From the NCBI GenBank assembly GCA_018239845.1, contig JAFEGO010000099.1:1-56133 (forward strand): DNA of 56,133 bases, read 5' to 3'. The translations under genes were made by a program, and so were the position numbers. The stretch is from Verrucomicrobiota bacterium. GTDB lineage: Bacteria > Verrucomicrobiota > Verrucomicrobiia > Opitutales > Opitutaceae. This document shows, one piece after another, positions 35,501 to 45,026 of the stretch (within the stretch, counting starts at the first letter, position 1; each line of letters starts with the position of its first letter). Below the pieces are notes generated by a model. It saw nothing but the letters and a program-made list of their open reading frames with translations. It was not told the DNA's origin and did not search any database.

Positions 35501-36517
35501 TTACTGCACCTCGATCATCGCCTTCAGCACCGCCGGATTTCCCGCGATGTCGCGCGGGAAAACCACCGGCGTCTCCGCCAGCGCGAACCGGTGCGTGATC
35601 CACGGTCGCGTGTCGATCTTACCCGCTTCCACCAGCGCGATGATCTCGCGAAACGTCCCCGGCGGAGCGTTGCGGCTCGCGCACAGCGTGATTTCCCGCC
35701 GGTGAAAATTAGGATCGTTGAAAGCGATGTCCGCCTGCACGAGTCCGACAAACACGATGCGCCCGCCATGCGCCACGATCTCGAAGGTGCCTGCCATCGA
35801 CTTCGGGCTGCCCGTCGCATCCATCACAATCGTGGGCAGATCGCCGCCGCCAATCTGTTTGATGCGCTCCATGGCACCGTCGCCCGCCGTCACTGTGTGT
35901 TTTACCCCGAGTTGATCGCGGCAAAACGCCAGCCGCGTCTCGCTCACATCCATCACCGCCACGGTCGCCCCCGTCACCAGCGCAAACTGGATCACGCTCA
36001 ATCCGATGGGCCCCGCGCCGATCACGAGCACAAAGTCCTCGCGCCGCATCTCCGCCCGCTCCACCGCATGAGCCCCGATGCCGAGCGTCTCCACCAGCGC
36101 CAGTTCCTCATAGCCGAGTTTTTTCGACCGGTGCAGCTTGCGCGCCGGCACCGCGAAAAGCGGGCGCATCCCGCCATTGGAATGGACTCCCATGACATTA
36201 AGCGTCGTGCAGCAGTTGGGTTTCCCACGGCGGCACGCGATGCAATGCCCGCAGTTGATGTACGGCTCGACCGAGCACCGGTCGCCCACCGCGAGCCCGT
36301 GCGGTTCGCTCCCCGCATCGATTACTTCCACGCCGAGCTCATGGCCCAAAATCCGCGGATAGCTAAAATACGGCTGCCGTCCCGCAAACGCATGCAGGTC
36401 CGTCCCGCACACGCCGATGCGATGCACCCGCACCAACGCCTCGCCCGGCTTCAGCACCGGCTCCGGCCCGTCCACCGCTATAAAATGTCCCGGTTTCTCA
36501 AGTACGATCTGGAGCAT
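35501..36517 (-). CDS. Zinc-dependent alcohol dehydrogenase (MDR), sugar or sugar-acid dehydrogenase
   Basis: A 338-residue medium-chain dehydrogenase. The catalytic zinc site is in GVCGTDLHAFAGRQPY and LGHELGVEV. Structural-zinc cysteines are in CGHCIACRRGKPNC. The Rossmann motif is VIGAGPIGLSVIQFA, and VMDVSE has an acidic residue favouring NAD. The wording resembles the L-threonine, sorbitol and L-gulonate/galactonate 5-dehydrogenase group, so an alcohol of a sugar or sugar acid is the likely substrate. ATG 36517 has no clear Shine-Dalgarno and stands 17 bases from palindrome D2. It is encoded after the aldo/keto reductase on the same strand. Confidence 0.9.
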   Translation of the reverse strand: MLQIVLEKPGHFIAVDGPEPVLKPGEALVRVHRIGVCGTDLHAFAGRQPYFSYPRILGHELGVEVIDAGSEPHGLAVGDRCSVEPYINCGHCIACRRGKPNCCTTLNVMGVHSNGGMRPLFAVPARKLHRSKKLGYEELALVETLGIGAHAVERAEMRREDFVLVIGAGPIGLSVIQFALVTGATVAVMDVSETRLAFCRDQLGVKHTVTAGDGAMERIKQIGGGDLPTIVMDATGSPKSMAGTFEIVAHGGRIVFVGLVQADIAFNDPNFHRREITLCASRNAPPGTFREIIALVEAGKIDTRPWITHRFALAETPVVFPRDIAGNPAVLKAMIEVQ

Positions 36518-36534
36518 GGTAATTATAATAAGTG

Positions 36535-36603
36535 GCCCACGGAACACACGGAAGACACGGAATTCAGAATTTCCCTTCCGCGTCTTCCGTGTGTTCCGTG
36601 GGC
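36535..36603 (-). repeat. Palindromic element D2 of triple CACGGAA nonamers
   Basis: Arms 36535-36562 and 36576-36603 pair at 27 of 28 positions around a 13-base spacer. Each arm is three 9-base units (consensus CACGGAANN). On the minus strand it is preceded by a T-run and ends 17 bases before the ATG of the dehydrogenase, exactly the geometry of D1. Confidence 0.9.
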
Positions 36604-36633
36604 AAAAAATATTTCATCTCGCACTTGTAAACC

Positions 36634-37587
36634 TCACCCCACGATCGCGTCTCTGTTCTCCGGCCGGCCTCGCGTGAAATTGTGATTTCGGATCGGCTTC
36701 AGCAGCTCAAGCACCTTCGCCATCAGCTCGTAGTCCACCGGCTCCTCCGCCCACGCGACATTGCGTCGGATATTCTCCGGGTTCGCGCTGCCCACGAGCG
36801 TCGTGGCGATGCCCGGGTGCGCCACGCAGAATTGCACCGCGAGTTTCACGATGTCGGCGCCCACGCTCCGGCAATACTCCACCGCCCGCCGCGCCCCTAC
36901 CACCATCGCCGGCGTCGCTGGATGCCACGCCGGCACGCCCCGCTCCGTCAGCAGGCCCATACCGGTCGGCGAGGCGTTGATGAGCCCGACCTGTTTTTCC
37001 TTAAAATACGGCACGAGCCCGTCGAGCGCCGTGTCGTTCAGCTCATAGCGGCAAAACGACAGCGCCGTCTCCACCGTCCCCGGCGCCACGCGGTCGATCA
37101 CCGCAGGAAAGATTTTCAGCGGCAGCCCCGTGATGCCAATGTGGCCGATTCGTCCCGCCGCTCGTAGCTTCACCAGCGCCGGCAGCGTCTCGTCCACGAT
37201 CTGGTTGAGGTCGGCAAACTCGATATCATGGCACTGCAGCAAGTCGATGTGGTCCACCCCGAGCCGCGTGCAGCTTTCGTCGAGGCTGCGTACCGTGCGC
37301 ACCGCGGAGAAATCAAACTCCCCCTCCCCGTACTGCCCGATCTTGGTCGCCAGCACGTAGCTCTCGCGCGGCACGCCTTTCAGCGCGCGCCCGAGCACGG
37401 TCTCCGCCTTGGTCGCGCCGTAGTAGGGCGACACATCGAGGAAATTCATTCCCAGCTCGAGCGCCACGCGCACGGTGCGGATCGCCTCGCCTTCGTCGAC
37501 GTTGCGAAACACCCCGCCGAGCGACGAAGCGCCGAAGCTGAGCACGGGCACGCGCAGACCGGTCTGGCCAATTTGGCGGTAATGCAT
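36634..37587 (-). CDS. Aldo/keto reductase, L-galactose/L-fucose dehydrogenase-like
   Basis: A 317-residue NAD(P)-dependent oxidoreductase. The catalytic tetrad is visible: D51 and Y56 (FLDVSPYYGATKAETVLG), K82 (LATKIGQYG) and H120 (LLQCHDIE). The sequence closely resembles plant L-galactose dehydrogenase and bacterial D-threo-aldose (L-fucose) dehydrogenases, which oxidise an aldose at C1 to the lactone. That activity would feed the UlaG-like lactonase and the dehydratases in the facing operon. It precedes the zinc dehydrogenase on the minus strand with palindrome D2 between them. Confidence 0.9.
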   Translation of the reverse strand: MHYRQIGQTGLRVPVLSFGASSLGGVFRNVDEGEAIRTVRVALELGMNFLDVSPYYGATKAETVLGRALKGVPRESYVLATKIGQYGEGEFDFSAVRTVRSLDESCTRLGVDHIDLLQCHDIEFADLNQIVDETLPALVKLRAAGRIGHIGITGLPLKIFPAVIDRVAPGTVETALSFCRYELNDTALDGLVPYFKEKQVGLINASPTGMGLLTERGVPAWHPATPAMVVGARRAVEYCRSVGADIVKLAVQFCVAHPGIATTLVGSANPENIRRNVAWAEEPVDYELMAKVLELLKPIRNHNFTRGRPENRDAIVG

Positions 37588-37649
37588 GGGGCGGGGTCGC
37601 CTGCGATCAGGCGGACCTAGTGCTCACTGATTCCCGCCCGAAAAGCAAC

Positions 37650-39956
37650 TCACCGTCCTGTCCTCACATACAGTTGCCCCGCCGGTACCGTCCGCACCGT
37701 CCACTCCGGCGCCGCCAGCAGGCGCGCCAGTTTTGCCCCGTCGAAACGCTGCGAGGCCCGCCAGTCGGCGGTCACCAACACAGCGAGAGGCTTCGTCTCT
37801 GCGAGCACGCGCTCGATCGGCACGTCTTCCCCGCTCTGGTTGGAAACTCCGGTCAGTGCCTCGATGGCTTGGCAACGATCTTCACCGAGATACTGCGCAT
37901 ACGATATGGCCGCGACTCCGAGGAGCGCCTCACGTCCCGTCGTCGGCCAGATCTTTTCCAACTCCGCCACCGTTTCAGCCACCGGCCGCGGCCGGTCGCC
38001 CGGCTCAAATGGCTGCGGCGCGCGTATCAGCATCACCACCCCCAACGTCAATAAGCCCAGCGCCGCCACCCCCAACCCAGCCCGCCAGGCCACGGTCCCG
38101 CGCGTCGCCCGGCTCCACAGCAAAGCGACCGCGCCGAACACCCCGGGCACCAGCGCCAGCAGATAGGATTCCTTCGCCAGCACGATCAGTCCGGGTGCCA
38201 CCGCCAGCAATGCGGATGCCGCCAGCACGGCGCTCGCGCTCCGCGAATCGCCTGGCCTTTCCCCTCCGCTTGCCGGAGTGCGCGCAGCCCGCCTCCCCGC
38301 CATGGCCAGCAACGCCGCCGCCAGGAGCGCCCATGCCGCCGGCCGGAGCCCGGGGGCGCAGCGCCACAGTGACGCCAGTTCGCCGCCGAAATGGGTCAGA
38401 TTGTAGATCAAGTGATGCTTGACGCCGGCCGCGTTCACCCGCCACGCCGCGCTCAGCGAGTTTGCTCCGGGAAAATCGTGCCGGGTCACCATCTTGTAAT
38501 CCAGCCAGGGATTGAGGCCCTTCACCTCACCGAGGCTGGCTGCCCGGGCCGCATAGTGCTGCTCAAAGGCAAACCACAGCCGCTCGTCACTGTGGCGCAT
38601 GCTCAGGTCCGTGCGCAGCAGCACAAACACCACCCCTGCCCACACAGCCGCCGCCAGCACCGCCCAGCCCGGCCATCGGCCTCCCCGCCCCAGCCAATCG
38701 CGCCATGAGTATTTCTGCCGCCACGCGCGCCAGCCGTGCCACGCCAGCAGCGCCATCGCCGTGAACTGATATTCCTGGCGCACGCATGCGGCCAGCAAGG
38801 CAAAGCCCAACGCCGCCAGGGGCCAGCGGTCCGCCGTCAGCACCGCCGCCAGAAACCAAAGCCAGGCCGCCTGATAAACCAGGATCGGCCATTCGAGCTG
38901 AAAAGACGACATCGCCCACAGCAAAGCCGCCGCCGTCGCCGCCATCGGCGAACGCCACCACCGCGCCAGAATGAAATAGAGCAGTACCGTCGCCGTTAAC
39001 GGCACGACGTAGTGCTGGGCGCAAACCATGGAGCCTACGTCGCCCAGCCAGCTGAGGCCGGCATACATCACCACGTAGAGCGGCGAGGTATTCAGCGCAT
39101 CCAACGAGCCCCCGTGCGTCGCCCACGCGAGACCCCTCGCCGCATAGTTCGTTTCATCCCACAGCGGCCAGTCCATCACCCGGTGCAGCGGCCAGAGCAA
39201 CCAAAGCTGGAGCGCCGCCACCAACACCGCACCGGTCAGCAAGCTCCCCGGCCCCATCATCAACCGCCCCGGGCCCGCCAGCCAGCCCCCGCGAGCCGGA
39301 TCGGTGATCCATCCCCGCACAACGGCCAGACGCGCTTCCGCCGCCGGCAAAAAACGCCAGCCACGCAGGGCCTTCCGCCGGCGCAGCCATCCCCAGGCTC
39401 CTCCTGCTGCGAGCAGGAACAGCAGCTCGATCCAGGGTATCCGCGGACTCCCGACACGCAGGGGGCCGCCCAGGCCGAAGGTCAGCTGCGGATCGTTGGC
39501 CTCGGTCTCCGTCGTTCCCAACCAGCGGTCGCCTTCGCGCTGCCAGCCGGCGATCTGCTGCCGCGGCACGACCGCCGTCAGGGGAAATCTGGCGATCACG
39601 CGTCCCGATGCGCTCTCCAGCCGCGGTGCGCCGATTGTAAATTTTCCCACGGCGATCATCGGGTCGAAGCGCAATTCGCGCAGCGCAGCCCGTGGCACCG
39701 GAAAAGCCAGCTCGTGCAGCGCGGTCCCCCCGCCGGGCAGGGAGACCGAGGCGCAGTCCTCGGCGCGGATACCCTGCCCCTGGTCATAGAAAAGCTGCGC
39801 CGTCGCGGGGCGGTCCACCCAGAGTGGCACGATCAGCCGGTTCGGCCCGAGCCAGTCGCGCCAGGCATTGCACCCTCCCACGACAAGCGCCACGCCCGCC
39901 GCGAACACCGCGATGCAGGCCAGTCCATAGACAGTTCGAAGGATGCTGCGCGTCAT
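37650..39956 (-). CDS. GT-C type membrane glycosyltransferase-like protein
   Basis: A 768-residue polytopic membrane protein with roughly 12 membrane segments. A periplasmic domain lies near the N-terminus, and the multi-span region begins near residue 235. The first large loop carries PLWDETNYAARG, matching the D/E motif of polyprenyl-phosphate-dependent glycosyltransferases (ArnT/PMT-like). A soluble C-terminal part (VPIERVLAETKPLAVLVTADW) follows. It probably transfers a sugar from a lipid carrier on the outer face of the inner membrane, perhaps in cell-surface glycan assembly. It appears to stand alone, and an exact acceptor cannot be inferred. Confidence 0.7.
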   Translation of the reverse strand: MTRSILRTVYGLACIAVFAAGVALVVGGCNAWRDWLGPNRLIVPLWVDRPATAQLFYDQGQGIRAEDCASVSLPGGGTALHELAFPVPRAALRELRFDPMIAVGKFTIGAPRLESASGRVIARFPLTAVVPRQQIAGWQREGDRWLGTTETEANDPQLTFGLGGPLRVGSPRIPWIELLFLLAAGGAWGWLRRRKALRGWRFLPAAEARLAVVRGWITDPARGGWLAGPGRLMMGPGSLLTGAVLVAALQLWLLWPLHRVMDWPLWDETNYAARGLAWATHGGSLDALNTSPLYVVMYAGLSWLGDVGSMVCAQHYVVPLTATVLLYFILARWWRSPMAATAAALLWAMSSFQLEWPILVYQAAWLWFLAAVLTADRWPLAALGFALLAACVRQEYQFTAMALLAWHGWRAWRQKYSWRDWLGRGGRWPGWAVLAAAVWAGVVFVLLRTDLSMRHSDERLWFAFEQHYAARAASLGEVKGLNPWLDYKMVTRHDFPGANSLSAAWRVNAAGVKHHLIYNLTHFGGELASLWRCAPGLRPAAWALLAAALLAMAGRRAARTPASGGERPGDSRSASAVLAASALLAVAPGLIVLAKESYLLALVPGVFGAVALLWSRATRGTVAWRAGLGVAALGLLTLGVVMLIRAPQPFEPGDRPRPVAETVAELEKIWPTTGREALLGVAAISYAQYLGEDRCQAIEALTGVSNQSGEDVPIERVLAETKPLAVLVTADWRASQRFDGAKLARLLAAPEWTVRTVPAGQLYVRTGR

Positions 39957-40050
39957 GACGGAGTTCGGCAGCGAAATATTCCCATCGCCACCCTGTCAAT
40001 GTCGCTGGCTCCGCCTGGTGGCGCGCCCCCTTGATCCCGGAGCCCCGAGC

Positions 40051-41457
40051 TCACCGGAAAAAGCCCAACGGCATGCGCCGGCTGCGTACATCGTAGAAGC
40101 GGCCGATGTTCGGCAGTACGGTCTGCAGGTCGGACCGGCTCACGCCCAGCCAGAGCGCCAGTTCGGCAAAATATTCGTCCACCGAGGTCGTCGGGATCAG
40201 CCGGCCGCGCCCGGTGTCGAGCTTGTTACCCAGCGAGATATCCTCCGGATAATCGCCGAAGAACCGCCCGCCCCGGTGGCCGCCGCCGAGGATGAACTGG
40301 TGGCCGCCCCAACCATGGTCGGACCCCTTGCCGTTGCTCGACAGCGTGCGGCCAAAGTCCGAGGCGCTGAACAGCAGCACGTCGTCCTGCAATCCGAGCT
40401 CGCCGAGCGCCTGCCAGAAGGCGGCGACAGACCTGCTCACATCCGCCAGCATGTGGTTCTGGCTGTTGAGCACTTCGTCGTGGTGATCCCAGCCGGCGCA
40501 GCGGATGAAGTATGTCTGCCGCTTCATGCCGAGCGACCCGCGCGCCGCCATGCTCTGCGCGACGCCGCGCAGGTTGCGGCCCATGACCGTATCCGGAAAC
40601 GGCGTCTGCACCTTCGGCGTCGCCTGCCAGACGCGGTGGAAGATATCCGCCGAATCGATCGCCTGCCGGGTGAGATCTGCGTACGTCTGGCGGAGGAGAC
40701 TCTGGTATTTTTGCTCGAGCAGGCTGTCCACCGCCTTGCGGAAAAAGGCGCGCGAAGGGTCGTTGTAGCCATTCAGCAGCGACACGCCGTCCGGATTGAT
40801 CGAATAGGGAATGAGATCCTTCCCCGACTGGAAAATATTCGTCCCCGAGAGGGAGATATTCATCGAGATATCGTTCCGCTCGTTGACGGACCGGAGGATC
40901 TCCGCCGCACGGCCGGCCCAGCCGATGGTGCCCCGCGTCTCGGGCGTCGAGGTCTGCCAGTGCATGAACTGGTCGGCGTGCGAATACAGGCGGAGGGGCA
41001 GGCGGGCCGTGTAGTTGTTGATCTTGGCCAGATTGGTCGGCTCCGCCAAGGTGCCGACGTTGCAGAGGAAGGAGAGCTTGCCCGAGTTGTAGAGGTCGCG
41101 CACCTCGGGCATGGCCGGATGCACGCCGAACTTGCGCCCGTTGGCACGGCCCGCCGGATCCGTGATGCCGAGGAATTTCTCGCGCTCCAGCGCCAGGCTC
41201 CCGCGGGCCGTGCGGTAGCGCGCGTATTCCTTCTGCTCCAGTGGCGCGAGCATGTTGAAGGAGTCGTTGCCGCCGTCGAGAAACAGGCAGACGAGCGCGC
41301 GGTAGCGGCCGTCGGGCTGCACGGTCTCCGACGAGGCGCGCCCCGACATCGTCAGGTTCAGCAGGAGGGAATAGAGCGTCGTCGAGCCGACTTTCGCGCA
41401 GCCGATCTGCCGGAGCATCCGGCGCATCGCGGAGGGGTTTGGGTCGGAGGGTCGCAT
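40051..41457 (-). CDS. DUF1501 family protein
   Basis: A 468-residue protein. The signature CLFLDGGNDSFNMLAPL (residues about 55-72), SDFGRTLSSNGKGSDHGWGGHQFILGG and SLLCNVGTLAEPTNL are those of DUF1501, an alkaline-phosphatase-fold-like family abundant in Planctomycetes, Verrucomicrobia and some Proteobacteria. The N-terminus RRMLRQIGCAKVG may be a Tat-like export segment, but no clear RR-x-F-K motif is seen. It is encoded 9 bp after the DUF1800 gene, a very common pairing. The biochemical function of the family is unknown; links to extracellular polymer metabolism have been proposed. Confidence 0.93.
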   Translation of the reverse strand: MRPSDPNPSAMRRMLRQIGCAKVGSTTLYSLLLNLTMSGRASSETVQPDGRYRALVCLFLDGGNDSFNMLAPLEQKEYARYRTARGSLALEREKFLGITDPAGRANGRKFGVHPAMPEVRDLYNSGKLSFLCNVGTLAEPTNLAKINNYTARLPLRLYSHADQFMHWQTSTPETRGTIGWAGRAAEILRSVNERNDISMNISLSGTNIFQSGKDLIPYSINPDGVSLLNGYNDPSRAFFRKAVDSLLEQKYQSLLRQTYADLTRQAIDSADIFHRVWQATPKVQTPFPDTVMGRNLRGVAQSMAARGSLGMKRQTYFIRCAGWDHHDEVLNSQNHMLADVSRSVAAFWQALGELGLQDDVLLFSASDFGRTLSSNGKGSDHGWGGHQFILGGGHRGGRFFGDYPEDISLGNKLDTGRGRLIPTTSVDEYFAELALWLGVSRSDLQTVLPNIGRFYDVRSRRMPLGFFR

Positions 41458-41466
41458 CGGGGCCGG

Positions 41467-43029
41467 TTACTGCGTCACCGCGCAGTCGGGCGCGAGGACG
41501 ATGAGTTGCATGAGGGCCTGCACGCGCTGCTCGGCCGTGTACTCCGCCGGCATCTCGGCCCAGGCGGTGCGCAGGATGCGCTTGGTCTCCGCCCCGAGCA
41601 GGCCGCCCGTCAGCTTGGCATCCAGCAGCTCGATGAGCTCGTCCGGCCGGTCCGCCAGCTTGGTTTCCTCGCTGAGATCCAGCCGCAGGCGGTCCGGTCC
41701 GTCGCTGAAGTCGCCGAACCCCGTCGCCACCGTCCCGGTCAGGACGTTGGCCGAGGTGATCGCCGTGGTGGAGGTCATGATCTGGAATTCCGGCGCATAG
41801 AGCCCCGCCTCCGCGATCTTGCCCGGCTGCTGGTAGTCGGGTAGGAAGAAATTAAATACGCTCGGGGAGTTCATCACGATCTGGTTCATGGCGAGCAGCA
41901 CCTCGTGATCGTGGCTCTTGTAGGTGCCGGCCTCGGAACGCGCCCGGAACGAGCGGGCCAGGGCGACGTAGCGCAGGTAGGGCTCGCGCAGCCGGCCGGA
42001 GAGCGGCCCGATCGGTGCCACCGTGCGGGCCTCGGGATCCAGCAGGATGGCTTTGATCACCGCGCGCATGTCGCCCCGCACCCCGCGGCCGTTGTCCGCA
42101 AAGGCCGCCGCCACGCGCGCGATATAGGCGGGCGTGGGGTTCGAGGACACGAGGCGCTGGATCAGCAGGCGCCCGAAGAACGGCCCCACATTGGGGTGCT
42201 CAAACAGGTTGGTGACGGCATCGTCGATGTCGTCCATGCCCTTGCGCCCCGGAGCCTGGTCGAAGGCCGGCAGGCGCTTGCCCCGCAGCAGGACCTTTTC
42301 GCCCCGGTCGTGCTGATCCTCCCACATTTCCATCGCGACGGAGTAGTTGAGGGGGGCGTTGAAAAAATCCTCCGGCTTTTTTGGGTCGGCCGTCGGGCCG
42401 CCGAACGACAGCCCGGTGAAGACGCGGGCAAACTCCATGATCTCCCGGTTGTCGTAGGTGGGGATCTCCCGCCCCTGCGCATCCAGCTTGTGGGTGCCGT
42501 CGGGATTCAGCTCCCACAGCCCGATGCTGAAGAGCTGCATGACTTCGCGGGCGTAGTTCTCGTCGGGAAACCGCTGTTGCGCCGGATCCGCCTTCCGGTT
42601 GCGCAGGTAGGTGAGATAGTAACCCATCAGCGGGTCCAACGTCACCGCGCGCAGGAGGTCGCGCCAGTTGCCAAAGGCCATCCGGCCCAGATCGTCGTAA
42701 TACTCCGTGAATTCCCAAGCCACGAACTCGATGGCGACCTCCGAGATCACGAAGATTTCCGAGAGAGCCACGGCCAGGCGGTGCCGCAGGGCATCGGGCG
42801 CATTCAGCACCTGGCGCCACCACGCGTGGTGCACCTCAAAATGCAGGCCCGCCAGCCGCGCGACATGCACCTCATGGTGCGCTATGCTCGGCGGCAGCTC
42901 GAACTGCTCGTCGATCCACGCTTCGTAACCAATCTCCACTACGCGGGCGATTTCATCTGGCGTCGGGCCGAGGGTGGCCTGCAGGAGAAAACGGGCGGCT
43001 TCAGCCGGTGTTGGATGATGCGTCGACAC
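41467..43029 (-). CDS. DUF1800 family protein
   Basis: A 520-residue protein recognised by AARFLLQATLGPTPDEI near residue 10 and WIDEQF near 39. The block RFPDENYAREVMQLFSIGLWELN, PTYDNREIMEFARVFTG and FFGRLLIQRLVSSNPTPAYIARVA also identifies DUF1800. It precedes DUF1501 in the same operon, the standard arrangement, and the two proteins are thought to act together. No signal peptide is evident from the start used. It is divergent from the M2 peptidase by 115 bp. Confidence 0.93.
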   Translation of the reverse strand: MSTHHPTPAEAARFLLQATLGPTPDEIARVVEIGYEAWIDEQFELPPSIAHHEVHVARLAGLHFEVHHAWWRQVLNAPDALRHRLAVALSEIFVISEVAIEFVAWEFTEYYDDLGRMAFGNWRDLLRAVTLDPLMGYYLTYLRNRKADPAQQRFPDENYAREVMQLFSIGLWELNPDGTHKLDAQGREIPTYDNREIMEFARVFTGLSFGGPTADPKKPEDFFNAPLNYSVAMEMWEDQHDRGEKVLLRGKRLPAFDQAPGRKGMDDIDDAVTNLFEHPNVGPFFGRLLIQRLVSSNPTPAYIARVAAAFADNGRGVRGDMRAVIKAILLDPEARTVAPIGPLSGRLREPYLRYVALARSFRARSEAGTYKSHDHEVLLAMNQIVMNSPSVFNFFLPDYQQPGKIAEAGLYAPEFQIMTSTTAITSANVLTGTVATGFGDFSDGPDRLRLDLSEETKLADRPDELIELLDAKLTGGLLGAETKRILRTAWAEMPAEYTAEQRVQALMQLIVLAPDCAVTQ

Positions 43030-43144
43030 AGGGTGGCCGCCAAAAGGCGCTATCAGGTATGATGAGTCAAGCGCGTTGCTGCACCCCGGATGATACGCGC
43101 AATTGGGATTGTTCGCCCCTTCCGGCCATGCCTATGTTTGTATC

Positions 43145-44962
43145 ATGATTAACGTCACCACCCCGCCCCGTTGCATCCTGCAAACCGTCCTGTTCGCTGC
43201 TGCGCTCGCGCTCGCTCCGTTCGCTTCGGCGGCCGACAAGTCTCCGTCACCCATCCAGGAACGCGCCGACCGTTTCCTCGCGCTCGTCAACTCCTCCTAC
43301 CAGGCGCTCACCACCGTCAGCAGCGAGGCCCAGTGGGCCGCCGCGACCGATGTGACGCCCGCGCATGACGCCGCCTCCGAGACCGCCGGCAAGGCTTACG
43401 CCGCCTTCAACGGCAATCCCGCCATCATCACCGAGGCCAAGGCCCTCCTCGCCCACCGCGCCGAGCTCAACGAACTCACCTGGCGCCAGCTCGACCGCGT
43501 CCTCCTCAACGCCGCCGAGGGCCCTATGACCAACCCGCAACTCGTCGCCGACCGCATCGCCGCCGAGACGCGCCAGGCCTCCACGCTCAACAGCTTCGAG
43601 TTCAAGCTCCACGGGAAGGTCGTCACCGCGAATGACATTGATAACCTCCTCGAGTCCTCGACCGATCTCGCCGAACGCCGCGCCGTCTGGGAAGCCTCCA
43701 AGGAGTCCGGCGTCGCCCTCAAGGCCGGCCTCGTGAAGCTCCGCGACCTCCGCAACGGCGTCGCCAAGGAGATGGGTTACCCCGATTACTTTTCCCTGCA
43801 GGTCGCCCGCTACGGCATGACGGCCGACGAGATGATCGCGCTCAACGACGACTTCATGCGCGTCCTCCGCCCGCTCTACCTCCAGCTCCACACGTGGGCC
43901 AAGTACAAGCTCGCCGAGAAGTACCACCAGCCCGTCCCCAAACTCATCCCCGCCCACTGGATCAACAACCGCTGGTCGCAGGAGTGGGACGGCCTCGCCG
44001 ACGGCGCCGACCTCACCCCTTACTTCAAGGGCCGCACCGCCGAGTTCGTGATCAAGTCCGCCGAGCAGTTCTACACCGGCATCGGCTTCGCCCCGCTCCC
44101 CGCCACATTCTGGACCAAGTCGGATCTTTACCCCGTCCCCGCCGGCGACCCGCGCAAGAAAAACACCCACGCCTCCTGCTGGCACATCAACCTCGCCGAC
44201 GACATCCGCTCCCTCCAGTCCATCGAGCCCAACCCGTGGTGGTTCTCCACCGCGCACCATGAGCTCGGCCACGGCTACTACTTCATGAGCTACTCGCGCC
44301 CGGACGTGCCCCCGCTCCTCCGCGACGGCGCCAACCCCGGTTTCCATGAAGGCTTCGGCGAACTCATCGCCCTCGCCTCCTCGCAGGCCCCCTACCTCAA
44401 GACCGTCGGCATCCTCCCTGCCGACTACAAGGCCGACGACACCGCCTTCCTCCTCAGCAACGCCCTCGGTGGCGGCATCCCCTTCATTTATTGGTCCTCC
44501 GGCGTCATGGCCCACTGGGAAGCCGACATCTACGCGAAGAACCTTCCCGCCTCCGAGTGGAACAAGCGCTGGTGGCAGTACGTCCGCGAGTTCCAGGGCG
44601 TCGAGCCCCCGTCCGCCCGCGGCGAGGAGTTCTGCGACGCCGCGACCAAGACCCACATCAACGACGCCCCCGCGTACTACCACAATTACGCCTTCGCCCA
44701 GGTCTTCAAGTATCAGTTGAATGATTACATCGCGCGGAAAATCCTCCACCAGCCCCCGCAGTCCTGCAACTACGCCAACAACAAGGCCGTCGGCGACTTC
44801 CTGAAATCCATCATGGAAAAGGGCGCGACCGAAGACTGGCGCAAGGTCCTCGAAGAAGCGACCGGCGAAAAATTCTCCACCCGCGCCATGCTCGACTACT
44901 ACGCTCCCCTGATGAAGTGGCTCGAGGAGCAAAACAAGGGCCGGCCGATCGGGTGGGAGTAA
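43145..44962 (+). CDS. Peptidase M2 (angiotensin-converting-enzyme-like dipeptidyl carboxypeptidase)
   Basis: A 605-residue exported zinc metallopeptidase. Signal peptide: ILQTVLFAAALALAPFASAA. The zinc site is H372-E-L-G-H376 (TAHHELGHGYYF), with the third ligand in FHEGFGELIALAS. The length suits a single-domain ACE homologue. It would remove dipeptides from peptide C-termini in the periplasm or outside, supporting amino-acid scavenging. The start at 43145 begins the signal peptide. It is probably monocistronic, divergent from the DUF1800/DUF1501 operon. Confidence 0.93.
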   Translation: MINVTTPPRCILQTVLFAAALALAPFASAADKSPSPIQERADRFLALVNSSYQALTTVSSEAQWAAATDVTPAHDAASETAGKAYAAFNGNPAIITEAKALLAHRAELNELTWRQLDRVLLNAAEGPMTNPQLVADRIAAETRQASTLNSFEFKLHGKVVTANDIDNLLESSTDLAERRAVWEASKESGVALKAGLVKLRDLRNGVAKEMGYPDYFSLQVARYGMTADEMIALNDDFMRVLRPLYLQLHTWAKYKLAEKYHQPVPKLIPAHWINNRWSQEWDGLADGADLTPYFKGRTAEFVIKSAEQFYTGIGFAPLPATFWTKSDLYPVPAGDPRKKNTHASCWHINLADDIRSLQSIEPNPWWFSTAHHELGHGYYFMSYSRPDVPPLLRDGANPGFHEGFGELIALASSQAPYLKTVGILPADYKADDTAFLLSNALGGGIPFIYWSSGVMAHWEADIYAKNLPASEWNKRWWQYVREFQGVEPPSARGEEFCDAATKTHINDAPAYYHNYAFAQVFKYQLNDYIARKILHQPPQSCNYANNKAVGDFLKSIMEKGATEDWRKVLEEATGEKFSTRAMLDYYAPLMKWLEEQNKGRPIGWE

Positions 44963-45026
44963 GTTACGCCTCTGTTTTTCGCACTGATACCATTCGAATT
45001 CAGCTTCGACGTAAATCGCCTAAAAG

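Noticed and set aside
30877..36603. D1 and D2 as a CRISPR array or insertion-sequence ends
   Set aside because: The copies are 5.6 kb apart and in opposite orientation, there are no spacers, no cas or transposase genes and no target-site duplications that I could see.
43247..44932. Very long open frames antisense to real genes, for example 43247-44932, 51210-52862, 52880-54550, 30954-32702 and 11559-13301 on the minus strand
   Set aside because: They mirror strongly GC-biased third positions of the sense genes, have no recognisable domains and are rich in Ala, Gly, Arg and Asp repeats.
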